Assembly (NCBI RefSeq): GCF_001270265.1
Contig: NZ_LGAP01000013.1
Location: forward strand, 106,574 to 170,573
DNA from: Ensifer adhaerens
Lineage (GTDB): Bacteria; Pseudomonadota; Alphaproteobacteria; Rhizobiales; Rhizobiaceae
Direction of reading: 5' to 3'
DNA: 64,000 nucleotides
Shown: piece by piece, positions 8,136 through 16,980 of the stretch
Layout of the letters: each line of letters begins with the position of its first letter
Position numbering within the stretch: position 1 is the stretch's first letter
Translations under genes and position numbers: made by a program
Notes under the pieces: generated by a model
What the model was told of the DNA's origin: nothing
The model's input: only the letters and a program-made list of their open reading frames with translations
Databases searched by the model: none

Positions 8136-9056
8136 TTAACGGAACAGCGACAGGATGTTCTGCGAATTGGTGTTGGCGATCGTCAGAGCCTGGATGCCGA
8201 GCTGCTGCTGCGTCTGCAGAGCCTTCAGGCGGGTCGACTCTTCGTTCATGTCGGCATCAACCAGCTTGCCGACGCCCGATTCGATCGAGTCCATCAGGTT
8301 GTCGACGAAGTCCTTCTGGAGGTCGACGCGCTTGTTGATGGCACCGAGGTCTGCAGCGGAATCGGTCATGCTCTTCAGGACGGTGTCGACGCCGCTGAGG
8401 TAGTTGGCCAGTGTCGTTGCCGTTACCCCAGTGCTGATGTCGAGGGTCAGAACGCTGACGCCGGCGATGGCCGTGCCAGTGGAGTCAAGGAGTGCGTCTG
8501 TGAGCAGGCCGTTTGCGGTTGCTGCTTCGTCGATCAGCATGGTCTTGGTCGTGTCGACGTCGAGCGTCGTCAGGCTGACATTGCTGTTGGCGTCACGGTT
8601 GAACGAACCGACGATCGACTTCGTGCCCGGAGCAGTTGCGCCGGAAGCGGTGTAGAGCCAGTTTTCGCCAGAGAACGAAGCGGACTTGACGATGCTCTTC
8701 AGCTGATCCTGAAGCTGCGTGATTTCCTTCTGGACCTTGGACTTGTCAACGCCCGGCTCGCTGGCAGCAACGAGCTTTGCCTTGATTTCGTCGACGACGG
8801 AGATCGCGGCTTTCATGCCGGTGTAAGCAACGTCGGTCTTGGCAGCGCCGAGGCCGAGTGCGTCCTGAACCGTGCCGAGGGCCTTGTTGTCCGAACGCAT
8901 GGTCGTTGCGATCGACCAGTAAGCAGCGTTGTCGGAAGCGTTGCCAACGCGGTAGCCGGACGAAATACGGTCCTGCGTCGTTTCCATCGAGGAATTGATC
9001 GAACGCAGCGTGGAAAGTGCGGCCATTGCCGCGTTGTTGGTCATGATAGACGTCAT
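8136..9056 (-). CDS. flaB: Flagellin FlaB-type, near-identical to the neighbouring flagellin
   Basis: 306 aa with conserved flagellin ends (SIMTNNAAMAALSTLRSINS ... NSQNILSLFR) and a short variable centre, so a compact flagellin. Comparison with the flagellin at 9319-10239 shows only about 11 substitutions over 306 residues, mostly conservative, pointing to a recent duplication or gene conversion. Complex rhizobial filaments are built from several flagellins. It has its own promoter gap (262 bp) and terminator. The flaB name follows gene order in S. meliloti (flaA-flaB), not a measured best match. Confidence 0.9.
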   Translation of the reverse strand: MTSIMTNNAAMAALSTLRSINSSMETTQDRISSGYRVGNASDNAAYWSIATTMRSDNKALGTVQDALGLGAAKTDVAYTGMKAAISVVDEIKAKLVAASEPGVDKSKVQKEITQLQDQLKSIVKSASFSGENWLYTASGATAPGTKSIVGSFNRDANSNVSLTTLDVDTTKTMLIDEAATANGLLTDALLDSTGTAIAGVSVLTLDISTGVTATTLANYLSGVDTVLKSMTDSAADLGAINKRVDLQKDFVDNLMDSIESGVGKLVDADMNEESTRLKALQTQQQLGIQALTIANTNSQNILSLFR

Positions 9057-9244
9057 TGGCTGAGTGCCCCTTGGGAAAACTGGATTGAAAGGGACATTCC
9101 GGGATTACCGGGAACCGGCGGCCAGCTTCATGCCTGCTAACGCGTTAATCTTGTTGGTTAACCCGCCGTTTCGATAGCCACAGAAAACACCAAGATGGTT
9201 AACGAAGCTTGAAACCGCAGACGAAAAAAACATAACGACAAAAG

Positions 9245-9277
9245 AAAAACCGCGCCTCGATCGAGACGCGGTTTTTC
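9245..9277 (-). terminator. Terminator after flaA, near-symmetric
   Basis: An almost perfect palindrome: AAAAACCGCG, then CTCGATCGAG, then CGCGGTTTTT. It can fold on either strand and has T-runs on both sides. It lies about 40 bp downstream of the flaA stop at 9319. Confidence 0.85.
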
Positions 9278-9318
9278 GTATTGCAATCCGGAACCGAAGT
9301 CGCCGGTATCTGAACCGA

Positions 9319-10239
9319 TTAACGGAACAGCGACAGGATGTTCTGCGAGCTGCTGTTGGCGATCGAGAGAGCCTGGATGCCGAGCTGCTGCTGTGTCTGC
9401 AGAGCCTTCAGGCGGGTCGACTCTTCGTTCATGTCGGCATCAACCAGCTTGCCGACGCCCGATTCGATCGAGTCCATCAGGTTGTCGACGAAGTCCTTCT
9501 GGAGGTCGACGCGCTTGTTGACGGCACCGAGGTCCGAAGCGGCATCGGTCATGCTCTTCAGGACGGTGTCGACGCCGCTGAGGTAGTTGGCCAGTGTCGT
9601 TGCAGTTACCCCAGTGCTGATGTCGAGGGTCAGAACGCTGACGCCGGCGATGGCCGTGCCAGTGGAGTCAAGGAGTGCGTCTGTGAGCAGGCCGTTTGCG
9701 GTTGCTGCTTCGTCGATCAGCATGGTCTTGGTCGTGTCGACGTCGAGCGTCGTCAGGCTGACATTGCTGTTGGAGTCACGGTTGAACGAACCGACGATCG
9801 ACTTCGTGCCCGGAGCAGTTGCGCCGGAAGCGGTGTAGAGCCAGTTTTCGCCGGAGAAGCCAGCGGACTTGACGACGCTCTTCAGCTGTTCCTGAAGCTG
9901 CGTGATTTCCTTCTGGACCTTGGACTTGTCAACGCCCGGCTCGCTGGCAGCAACGAGCTTTGCCTTGATTTCGTCGACGACGGAGATCGCGGCTTTCATG
10001 CCGGTGTAAGCAACGTCGGTCTTGGCAGCGCCAAGGCCGAGTGCGTCCTGAACCGTGCCGAGGGCCTTGTTGTCCGAACGCATGGTCGTTGCGATCGACC
10101 AGTAAGCAGCGTTGTCGGAAGCGTTGCCAACGCGGTAGCCGGACGAAATACGGTCCTGCGTCGTTTCCATCGAGGAATTGATCGAACGCAGCGTCGAAAG
10201 TGCGGCCATTGCCGAGTTGTTGGTCATAATAGAAGTCAT
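9319..10239 (-). CDS. flaA: Flagellin FlaA-type (first of three)
   Basis: 306 aa from the ATG at 10239 (MTSIMTNNSAM...), matching the starts of the other two flagellins; an upstream in-frame start at 10371 adds residues unlike any flagellin. A GAGGGAC ribosome site precedes the ATG. The N- and C-terminal D0/D1 helices are conserved and the central domain is very short. It is the flagellin nearest fliP, the position of flaA in S. meliloti, where FlaA is the principal subunit. It is divergent from the SPINDLY-type glycosyltransferase gene at 10633, so Ser/Thr residues of the surface domain are candidate glycosylation sites. Confidence 0.92.
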   Translation of the reverse strand: MTSIMTNNSAMAALSTLRSINSSMETTQDRISSGYRVGNASDNAAYWSIATTMRSDNKALGTVQDALGLGAAKTDVAYTGMKAAISVVDEIKAKLVAASEPGVDKSKVQKEITQLQEQLKSVVKSAGFSGENWLYTASGATAPGTKSIVGSFNRDSNSNVSLTTLDVDTTKTMLIDEAATANGLLTDALLDSTGTAIAGVSVLTLDISTGVTATTLANYLSGVDTVLKSMTDAASDLGAVNKRVDLQKDFVDNLMDSIESGVGKLVDADMNEESTRLKALQTQQQLGIQALSIANSSSQNILSLFR

Positions 10240-10632
10240 GAGACTGTCCCTCAAATTTACAAGGTTACACGGTTGGGGACATACCGGACTGAAAACGCCT
10301 ACCGGTAATGACGGACCGGCTTCATGCCACTCGGCTCCGCTCACGCAAGTGAAGGAAACCAAACCCGTCATGTGACGGTGAATATCGCCTCCAATGCTTG
10401 CGATTTCATTAAGGCAGCAAGATATTTTCGAAGCAAAATCCTATGGTTAACAGCACGTTACTTTCACCTCAGCTCGCTTCGTACGAATGACTTCAGCGAG
10501 ACTGAATTTATTGGGAAACAATACGCAATTCGTTCAGCAATCCCGCCTGGGGCAAGGTTTCTGCTTCAAAACGGTATCTTGGTACATTGACGTTGCACAG
10601 GCTTGCGCGGTGACAACGGTTGCGCTTTTTCC
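10240..10632. promoter_or_regulatory. Divergent promoter region between flaA and the glycosyltransferase gene
   Basis: About 390 bp without a gene, serving flaA (minus) and the glycosyltransferase (plus). It is AT-richer than its flanks around 10380-10530. Co-location suggests the two genes could share a regulator such as Rem. No clear sigma-70 pair or operator could be assigned by eye. Confidence 0.5.
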
Positions 10633-12558
10633 ATGGAGCTTCCCTTGAACGCCCACACCATCTTTTCTTCCGCTTCGCGGCAGTATCAAAAAGGTCAGTA
10701 CACCGAGGCACTCGATTCCCTTAATCAGTTGCTCGATCTTACCCGCGATGCCAAGACATATGCGCTTTTGGCAAAGGTGCTGCTGAAACTCGGCTTCCGC
10801 AGCGACGCCGCGCAAGCCTATCAGTTGGCCGGCGAAGAAGGCGGATTGCGTTCCGAGCATTTCCTGGCGGAGGCCATGAAGCTGCATTTCGCCTGCGGCA
10901 ACGATGATCAGGCCTTGAGCCTCGGCCGGCCCTTGCTCGAGCAGGCAAAGACCGATCCCGAACTTGCCTACATCATCGTGACCTTGTTCCTGAAGCGCGA
11001 CCAGGCCGATATTCTCGGTCCTTTCAAATCGACACTCTCGGCGAGCGCCCGGCAGGAACACCAGGTGCTTGCGGCAAAGCTGCTGACGTCGGATGTCGGA
11101 AACAACGATGATCGCGAGATCGTCACCAACCTGTTCCGGCGGACGCCATCGAACCCGGTCCTGCTGTCGGCCTATCTCGTTTTCATGCAGGAAGTGAACA
11201 ACTTCAACGAAATCGAAAACTATGCGCAAGCGCTGGAGCGTGCGGTCCAAGCGACCAACCGCAAATTCCTGCGCGCAGAAACGCCTTTCTACAATGTGCA
11301 CTGGTGCCGCGATGAAAGGCTGAACCGCCTGGCCGCTGCGCTTGATCAGCCGTTCCCGCCAACATTGCCCGAGGAACGCCGCAAGATGCAGCACGTGTGG
11401 GGCAAGAAGATACGGCTGGGTTACCTTTCGAACGACTTCTGGGGACCGCACGCGACCATGAAGCTTCTGCAAGCCGTGCTGACCTCGCATGATCGCGAGA
11501 AATTCGACGTGACGCTCTTCTGCTACACGCCGGAAAAACACCTCGCCGTTGCTGGCGAAGGGCGTCAGACCTGGGGCAAAATCGTCCGCATCGAAAGCCT
11601 TTCCGACGAGCAGGCGGCCCAGACGATTCGCGACGAGCAGATCGATATCCTCGTCGATCTCAAGGGCCATACGATGAACAGTCGCGTTGCCATCCTCAAC
11701 CACAAGACCGCACCTGTGCAGACCACATGGCTCGGTTTCCCCGGCACCACCGTCAACGTCGACCTCGACTACATCATCGGCGACCGCCACGTCCTTCCCG
11801 ATGGCAGCGAGGACCACTACTACGAGCGCTTCTGCCGGTTGCCCGAAACCTACCAGCCGAACGACCCGGCCGGTCGGCCACGGCCGGCAGCGATGACACG
11901 TACGCAAGCGGGCCTACCGGAAGACGCTTTCGTCTACGCATCATTCAACGCCAACCGCAAGATCACCGTTGAAACCATGAAGGCATGGGCCGAGATCCTG
12001 CGCAGGACGCCTGACAGCGTTCTCTGGCTGATGTGCCCCAAGCCGGAAGCCCAGGCCCATATTCTTCGGCGTTTCCAGAGCTACGGTATCACCACAAAAC
12101 GCATCATCTTCTGCACGAAGGTCGAGTACGAACAACACTTGGCGCGTATCCCAGCCGCCGACCTCGGCCTCGACACTTTCCCCTGTAACGGACACACCAC
12201 GACGTCCGAGCAGTTGTGGATGGGCTTGCCGGTGCTGACGCCAAAGGGCACGCACTTCGCCTCGCGCGTCAGCGAAAGCCTGCTGCGCGCGATCGGACTG
12301 CCGGAACTCGTTACCGCCGATGTCGACGACTACATCGAGCAGGCGGTCGCTCTTTACGCAAACCGCGACAAGATTACCGAATACAAGCAGAGGCTCGACG
12401 ACAACCGGCTGCAGATGCCGCTCTTCGACGCAGAACGCTTCTGCCGCCACCTCGAGCAGGCCTACGAGGCGATGGCAGACCGCGCAAGGAAGGGATTGGA
12501 GCCCGCATTGATCGACGTGCCGGCCCTGCCTCCCCGCGCTGGGTCCTTCGCCCTGTAA
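10633..12558 (+). CDS. SPINDLY/OGT-type protein O-GlcNAc transferase, candidate flagellin glycosyltransferase
   Basis: About 641 aa. Residues 1-240 are TPR-like helical repeats (YTEALDSLNQLLDL, AKVLLKLGFRSDAAQAY). The C-terminal half is a GT41 (UDP-GlcNAc:peptide N-acetylglucosaminyltransferase) domain with hallmark segments: IRLGYLSNDF, DILVDLKGHTMNSR, APVQTTWLGFPGTT, DYIIGDRHVLP, FNANRKITVETMKAW, LDTFPCNGHTTTSEQLWMGL and SRVSESLLRAIGL. It is the only plus-strand gene among minus-strand flagellar genes, placed between fliP and flaA. Likely role: cytoplasmic O-glycosylation of flagellin Ser/Thr before export (inference). The start is uncertain: the ATG at 10633 has no good ribosome site, while a TTG at 10645 sits behind GGAG. 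A strong terminator follows the stop. Confidence 0.88.
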   Translation: MELPLNAHTIFSSASRQYQKGQYTEALDSLNQLLDLTRDAKTYALLAKVLLKLGFRSDAAQAYQLAGEEGGLRSEHFLAEAMKLHFACGNDDQALSLGRPLLEQAKTDPELAYIIVTLFLKRDQADILGPFKSTLSASARQEHQVLAAKLLTSDVGNNDDREIVTNLFRRTPSNPVLLSAYLVFMQEVNNFNEIENYAQALERAVQATNRKFLRAETPFYNVHWCRDERLNRLAAALDQPFPPTLPEERRKMQHVWGKKIRLGYLSNDFWGPHATMKLLQAVLTSHDREKFDVTLFCYTPEKHLAVAGEGRQTWGKIVRIESLSDEQAAQTIRDEQIDILVDLKGHTMNSRVAILNHKTAPVQTTWLGFPGTTVNVDLDYIIGDRHVLPDGSEDHYYERFCRLPETYQPNDPAGRPRPAAMTRTQAGLPEDAFVYASFNANRKITVETMKAWAEILRRTPDSVLWLMCPKPEAQAHILRRFQSYGITTKRIIFCTKVEYEQHLARIPAADLGLDTFPCNGHTTTSEQLWMGLPVLTPKGTHFASRVSESLLRAIGLPELVTADVDDYIEQAVALYANRDKITEYKQRLDDNRLQMPLFDAERFCRHLEQAYEAMADRARKGLEPALIDVPALPPRAGSFAL

Positions 12559-12602
12559 AGCCAGAGGGCGGGCTCAGCCGCCGACACGCCTTGCTTCGCC
12601 TG

Positions 12603-12630
12603 AAACCCCGCCCGCCCGGCGGGGTTTTTC
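12603..12630 (+). terminator. Rho-independent terminator after the glycosyltransferase gene
   Basis: A GC-rich hairpin (ACCCCGCC and GGCGGGGT arms) followed by TTTTTCG, about 45 bp past the stop at 12558. It separates this gene from convergent fliP. Confidence 0.85.
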
Positions 12631-12836
12631 GTTCGAGACCAGAGAAGAACCGGCAAATTGCGTACGGCGGCACGCGTCAAGCATGGCGCGGCAATGACGC
12701 CGCCGTGCTTCTAACTTGCCGTATGTTCCCTGGCGAGGTCGACCTCGGGCATTCGGCCGGAGCAGCGGCCACTCGCAAAAGGCGGACGTGTCAGCAGGCC
12801 AATGCGACAACGACAAAGGGGAATGGAGACAGTCGC

Positions 12837-13574
12837 TCAGCTGAACGAGCGTACCAGGCTGCCGACGAGCAGGTTCCAACCGTCGATCAGCACGAAGAAG
12901 AGGATCTTGAAGGGCAGAGAGATTGCCGTCGGCGGCAGCATCATCATGCCCATCGCCATGGTGATGGTGGCGACGATCAGGTCGATCACCAGGAACGGCA
13001 GCATGATGAGGAAGCCGATCTCGAAGCCGCGGCGGATTTCAGAGATCATGAAGGCGGGAACGACGGCACGCAGGTCGACCTTGTCGTCGACGACGACCGT
13101 CTGGCCCTTTTCCTTGGCGATATCGATGAAGAGCTGCAGGTCCTTGTCGCGGGTATTGGCAAGCATGAATTCACGGAACGGCTCGGCGATGCGCGGCAGC
13201 GCTTCTGTTTCCGTAATCTGGTTCTTCATCAGCGGATCGATGCCGTCGCGCCAGGCGCGATCAAAAGTCGGCGCCATGACGTAGAAGGTCATGAACAGCG
13301 CCAGCGAAACCATGATCATGTTCGACGGCGTCGTTGCCAGGCCCATACCGGTGCGCAGGATGGCGAAGGCGATCACGAAGCGCGGAAAGCTGGTGACCAT
13401 GATGAGGATGCCGGGCGCGACCGAAAGAACGGTCAAAAGGCCGAACGTCCGGATGATCCAGGACGCGGCCGAGCCGTCGATGGGGGTGTTCAGGATGTCA
13501 GAGGGAAAACTCTGGGCGCCGGCAATTCCGGACATCGCCATCATGGCGACTATGAAGGCGATGAGCCGGATCAT
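12837..13574 (-). CDS. fliP: Flagellar export gate protein FliP
   Basis: 245 aa with an N-terminal cleaved signal-like helix (MIRLIAFIVAMMAMSGIAGA) and three or four further membrane helices. FliP signature segments are visible: RFVIAFAILRTGMGLATTPS, NMIMVSLALFMTFYVMAP and FEIGFLIMLPFLVIDLIVAT. FliP forms the five-fold core of the FliPQR export gate inside the MS ring. It is the last gene of the long minus-strand operon, 8 bp after fliL. FliQ and FliR are not in this window. Confidence 0.96.
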   Translation of the reverse strand: MIRLIAFIVAMMAMSGIAGAQSFPSDILNTPIDGSAASWIIRTFGLLTVLSVAPGILIMVTSFPRFVIAFAILRTGMGLATTPSNMIMVSLALFMTFYVMAPTFDRAWRDGIDPLMKNQITETEALPRIAEPFREFMLANTRDKDLQLFIDIAKEKGQTVVVDDKVDLRAVVPAFMISEIRRGFEIGFLIMLPFLVIDLIVATITMAMGMMMLPPTAISLPFKILFFVLIDGWNLLVGSLVRSFS

Positions 13575-13582
13575 TTAGCGAA

Positions 13583-14080
13583 TCATTGAATGACGAAGGT
13601 TCTGAACATAACATTGGTTACGCGCCCATCTGAGCGCAGGTCAACCCGTTCCTGGATGTCATCCCGCAGATATTGGAAGCCGCGCGGCCCCTGGATCTGC
13701 TGCAGCGACACGGTTTTCAGATAGGCGGCGATATCCTGGTGAATCTGCTCGGCCATGGCCGGGTCCGGAGCGCCGTCGAACTGCAAAGCCACCTCGATCC
13801 GGATCCAGTTTTCCGAGGGATAGGCAAGGTTCGTGGTGATCGGCTCGAGCTGGACGACGCCGTTGGCCTCGGTGGCGATCTTCGGCACGCCCTCCTCGCC
13901 GGTCGCGTTCGGAGCGACGTCCTTGGTCGCTTCCACCTGTTCCTTGGGCGGCGGTGGCGCCAGCATGCCGCCGACCAGCCAGCCGCCGCCGCCGGCGACG
14001 AGCGTCAGGACGGCGACAATCGCGATCGTCATCACCTTCGACGGTGATTTCGCGGGCGCGGCGGTTTCGAGTTCTTCCAT
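13583..14080 (-). CDS. fliL: Flagellar basal body-associated protein FliL
   Basis: 165 aa: a short cytoplasmic N-terminus, one membrane helix (VMTIAIVAVLTLVAGGGGWL) and a periplasmic domain ending in VTNVMFRTFVIQ, typical of FliL. FliL forms a ring around the stator units and supports their assembly and torque. It sits between flgH and fliP with short spacers (18 and 8 bp). Confidence 0.92.
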   Translation of the reverse strand: MEELETAAPAKSPSKVMTIAIVAVLTLVAGGGGWLVGGMLAPPPPKEQVEATKDVAPNATGEEGVPKIATEANGVVQLEPITTNLAYPSENWIRIEVALQFDGAPDPAMAEQIHQDIAAYLKTVSLQQIQGPRGFQYLRDDIQERVDLRSDGRVTNVMFRTFVIQ

Positions 14081-14098
14081 CTTGCCATTCCCTGCCGA

Positions 14099-14809
14099 TC
14101 AGATCGGCGAAATCAAATCCATGATCTGCTGGCCGTAAGGCGGCTGCTGCACTTCGGTAAGGCGGCCGCGGCCACCATAGGAAATGCGCGCCTCGGCAAT
14201 GCGGTCGTAGGAGATCACGTTGTTGGCATCGACGTCCTGCGTGCGCACGATACCGGCGACATTGAGGATGCGAAGCTCGTGGTTGACGCGAACCTCCTGC
14301 GAACCGCTGATCAAGAGGTTGCCATTCTCGAGCACTCCGGTGACAACCGCTGCGACAAGCAGCTGCAGCTTTTCGGACCGCTCGGTCGTGCCGTCGCCTT
14401 CGGTCTTGGTGTTGGAGCCATATTCCAGTTCACCCGACCAACCGAAGTCGCTGGCCTCCGACTGGCCGCTCGCGCCGATGTTGAAGCCGCTGGTGTTCTT
14501 GCGGCTGCGGTCGGTCTTGTTGTCGAACGACGCCTTGTCGTTGATGGCGATCTCGACAGTCAGGATGTCGCCGACGTTAAGCGCGCGCGCATCCTTGAAG
14601 AGCGCCGACTGCTGGTCGTTCCAGAGCGAGAAACCGTTGGCCACGTGGCGCGGCTCCTTGGGGTACATGGCAAGCTGCGGCGTCTGGGTATACTGCAGAC
14701 CGCTGCCGATCGGGCTCATGGCAGGGGCGCGGCCGATCTCGTTGAAAGCCTGGTTCTGACATCCTGCGAGGAGGCCCGCGGCCAAGACGGCCGTTAGACG
14801 CATTTTCAT
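14099..14809 (-). CDS. flgH: Flagellar L-ring lipoprotein FlgH
   Basis: 236 aa with a lipoprotein signal peptide (MKMRLTAVLAAGLLAGC, lipobox LLAGC, lipidated Cys17). FlgH family segments include VGDILTVEIAINDKASFDNK, VTGVLENGNLLISGSQEVRV and ILNVAGIVRTQDVDANNVIS. It forms the outer-membrane bushing of the flagellar rod. The start overlaps the motE stop by 4 nt. Confidence 0.96.
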   Translation of the reverse strand: MKMRLTAVLAAGLLAGCQNQAFNEIGRAPAMSPIGSGLQYTQTPQLAMYPKEPRHVANGFSLWNDQQSALFKDARALNVGDILTVEIAINDKASFDNKTDRSRKNTSGFNIGASGQSEASDFGWSGELEYGSNTKTEGDGTTERSEKLQLLVAAVVTGVLENGNLLISGSQEVRVNHELRILNVAGIVRTQDVDANNVISYDRIAEARISYGGRGRLTEVQQPPYGQQIMDLISPI

Positions 14810-15342
14810 GATGGTTCCTTCGAGGTGTTCGGATCGCTGGCACTCGAGATGATGTTGGTCAGAATGGCCGCCTTTTCGTCGCTCATTTCGCTGAGGATCA
14901 GCGACGATTGGCGCGCCGGCAGGCGCATGACGATCGCGGCCGCAATCTCCGGATTGACCATTTCAAGCTTACCCGCGGCAGCATCCGGCTTCATCGTCTT
15001 GTAGATGCCAACGAGACCGATCTCGGCCTGCTTGAGGAATTCGTTGCGGCGTTTCAGCCAGTCTTCGTATTCCTCGCGGCGCTTTTCGAGCGTAGCAATC
15101 CGGTCGTCGACATTCGCCTGAAGAGCTTCCAGCTCCTTGCGCTGCAGAACGTAGCGCTGGTCGCGGGCAGCATCGGCGATATTGGTGCAGAACTGCTGGA
15201 TTTCATTGGCGGTGGCGTTGCTGGCAGGCGGCGCGGTGACGTCCTGGGCAAACGCGCCGGGCATCGCCAGCATCGAAGCGACGGCAGCCGAGGCGAGCAG
15301 GACATTGCAGGATCTTCCGAGTAGACGATCGATGTTCATCAT
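14806..15342 (-). CDS. motE: MotE, periplasmic chaperone of MotC
   Basis: 178 aa with a signal peptide (cleavage near GAFAQD), then a coiled-coil segment (LEALQANVDDRIATLEKRRE) and a C-terminal MgtE-N-like helical domain (NPEIAAAIVMRLPARQSSLI). In S. meliloti MotE stabilises MotC in the periplasm and supports its folding and targeting. It is coupled to flgI and flgH by 4-nt overlaps on both sides. The start ATG at 15342 is fixed by the overlap with the flgI stop. Confidence 0.9.
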   Translation of the reverse strand: MMNIDRLLGRSCNVLLASAAVASMLAMPGAFAQDVTAPPASNATANEIQQFCTNIADAARDQRYVLQRKELEALQANVDDRIATLEKRREEYEDWLKRRNEFLKQAEIGLVGIYKTMKPDAAAGKLEMVNPEIAAAIVMRLPARQSSLILSEMSDEKAAILTNIISSASDPNTSKEPS

Positions 15343-16454
15343 TGCAGGACAAGCTCCGCCTGAAGGGCCCCGGCCGTTTTGATGCTTTGCAGGATGGCGA
15401 TGATGCCGTCGGGCTTGACGCCGATATTGTTGAGACCTGCAACGAGAGACCGGAGGCTCGAGCCGTTGAGAATGGCGACCGTGCCCCCGTCGGACTGTGC
15501 CTGGATGGTGGTGTTCGGCTCCAGCGCCGTCTGGCCACGCGAGAACGGCAGCGGCTGAACGACGGTCGGCGTTTCACTGACCTCCACGGTCAAGGTGCCG
15601 TAGCTGACGGCCACCTCGTTGACGCGCACGTCCTGACCGATGACGATCGTGCCGGTGCGCTCGTTGATGACGACCCTTGCCGGGACATCGGTTTCGATGA
15701 CGATGTTTTCGATGTCCGCCATCAGCCGCGCGAGATCCGCCATCTTCGGCTTTTCAACGAGAACGGCCTGCGAGTCCCGAGCTTCGGCGATACGACCACC
15801 ATATTGCCCGGCGGCATATTTGTTGATTGCCGCCGCCATGCCGACCGCGGTGGAAAAATCAGGGTTGCGCAACTGCAGCACAAGATTGAAACCGTCCTTG
15901 AACTTCGACGGCAGTTCGCGCTCGATGATGGCGCCGTTCGGCACGCGGCCTGAGGTCGTCACCCCCTGATTGAGCGTTGCCGCGTCGCCTTCCGCATTGA
16001 AACCGGTGACGACGACCGAGCCCTGAGCTACTGCATAGATCTGGCCGTCGGCGCCCGAAAGCGAGGTCATCACCAGAGTGCCGCCGCGCAGCGACGTGGA
16101 ATCGCCGAGCGATCCGACCGTCACGTCGACGCGGCTGCCGGGGCTGGCGAAGGGCGGCAGGTTCGCCGTGACGAGAACGGCCGCGACGTTGCGCGTGCGC
16201 GATTCGCCGCCCTGGGTCGAGATGCCGAGGTTCTGCAGCATGGCGCGCATCGATTGATCGGTAAACGGTGACGAGCGCAGGCTGTCGCCCGTTCCCTGTA
16301 GGCCGACGACGAGGCCATAGCCGATGAGCTGGTTGTCACGGCCGGCCTGCAGCGAGGCAACGTCCTTGATCCGCGACGCGCCGAAGGCGGGCGTCACCGC
16401 TGTGGACAGCGCGACGGCCAGCGTCAGGAACCATTTGCAGGCAAGCATTTTCAT
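15339..16454 (-). CDS. flgI: Flagellar P-ring protein FlgI
   Basis: 371 aa, the usual family length, with a signal peptide (cleavage near FGASRIKD). Conserved segments include RIKDVASLQAGRDNQLIGYG, LVVGLQGTGDSL, VAAVLVTANLPPFASPGSRV and ARVVINERTGTIVIGQDVRV. It polymerises in the periplasm into the P ring around the rod. It overlaps flgA and motE by 4 nt each, an arrangement coupling flgA, the P-ring assembly chaperone, to its client. Confidence 0.96.
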   Translation of the reverse strand: MKMLACKWFLTLAVALSTAVTPAFGASRIKDVASLQAGRDNQLIGYGLVVGLQGTGDSLRSSPFTDQSMRAMLQNLGISTQGGESRTRNVAAVLVTANLPPFASPGSRVDVTVGSLGDSTSLRGGTLVMTSLSGADGQIYAVAQGSVVVTGFNAEGDAATLNQGVTTSGRVPNGAIIERELPSKFKDGFNLVLQLRNPDFSTAVGMAAAINKYAAGQYGGRIAEARDSQAVLVEKPKMADLARLMADIENIVIETDVPARVVINERTGTIVIGQDVRVNEVAVSYGTLTVEVSETPTVVQPLPFSRGQTALEPNTTIQAQSDGGTVAILNGSSLRSLVAGLNNIGVKPDGIIAILQSIKTAGALQAELVLQ

Positions 16455-16963
16455 TTCGCCACCACATGTATCGTGCCGTCGGCCATCACCGTTCCGGAAA
16501 CGATAACGCCAGTATCAATGTTGCGAGCCCGGATCAGGTCGCCGATCGCGGCGTCCTCAAGGGGCGAACCGGCCGCGCTGATGGTCAGGCCGCCATTGCT
16601 GAAGACCAGACGGACCGTGGAGCCGCGCTCGACCGCGTATTGCTCGCGCAGAGCGGAGGCCAGGATGACGCGGCCTGGGAGCAGCGTGCGCTTGCTGACC
16701 TTGCCGTCGATTTCGCTCAACGTCCTGACGTAGCCGTCCGTCAAATCGGGGTTGGTCACGTCGACGACCTCGAGCCTGCTCGCGTCGATCGCTTCGCCGG
16801 GGTAGATGGTCTGCTTGGGGATGACCGCCGTCAGCCGTTCCGCAAAGCCTGCCGAAGGCGACAGGAAAGCGGCGGCAAGCAAAATGCCTGCCACCACGTG
16901 CCGCGCCCTTGGCGCGGAACCGTCCTTCTGAGCTGTCATTCCTGCGGCTCGGCGAAACGTCAT
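16451..16963 (-). CDS. flgA: FlgA, P-ring assembly chaperone
   Basis: 170 aa. The ATG at 16963 is preceded by a strong purine-rich site (GAGGGGGC), which supports this start over the internal Met at residue 9. A hydrophobic export signal (about 23-38) is followed by a SAF-like domain (AVIPKQTIYPGEAIDASRLE, LLPGRVILASALREQ, RARNIDTGVIVSGTVMADGT). FlgA assists FlgI polymerisation in the periplasm. It lies 17 bp after flgG. Confidence 0.93.
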   Translation of the reverse strand: MTFRRAAGMTAQKDGSAPRARHVVAGILLAAAFLSPSAGFAERLTAVIPKQTIYPGEAIDASRLEVVDVTNPDLTDGYVRTLSEIDGKVSKRTLLPGRVILASALREQYAVERGSTVRLVFSNGGLTISAAGSPLEDAAIGDLIRARNIDTGVIVSGTVMADGTIHVVAK

Positions 16964-16980
16964 GTTTGCCCCCTCTTCCG

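Noticed and set aside
8136..10239. Long direct repeat that might be a mobile element or CRISPR-like repeat
   Set aside because: The repeat is simply two near-identical flagellin genes; there are no spacers, terminal inverted repeats or transposase.
12216..13589. Plus-strand open frame of 457 codons running from the glycosyltransferase gene into fliP
   Set aside because: It passes through the glycosyltransferase terminator and lies antisense to fliP; the sequence is Arg/Asp/His-rich and featureless.
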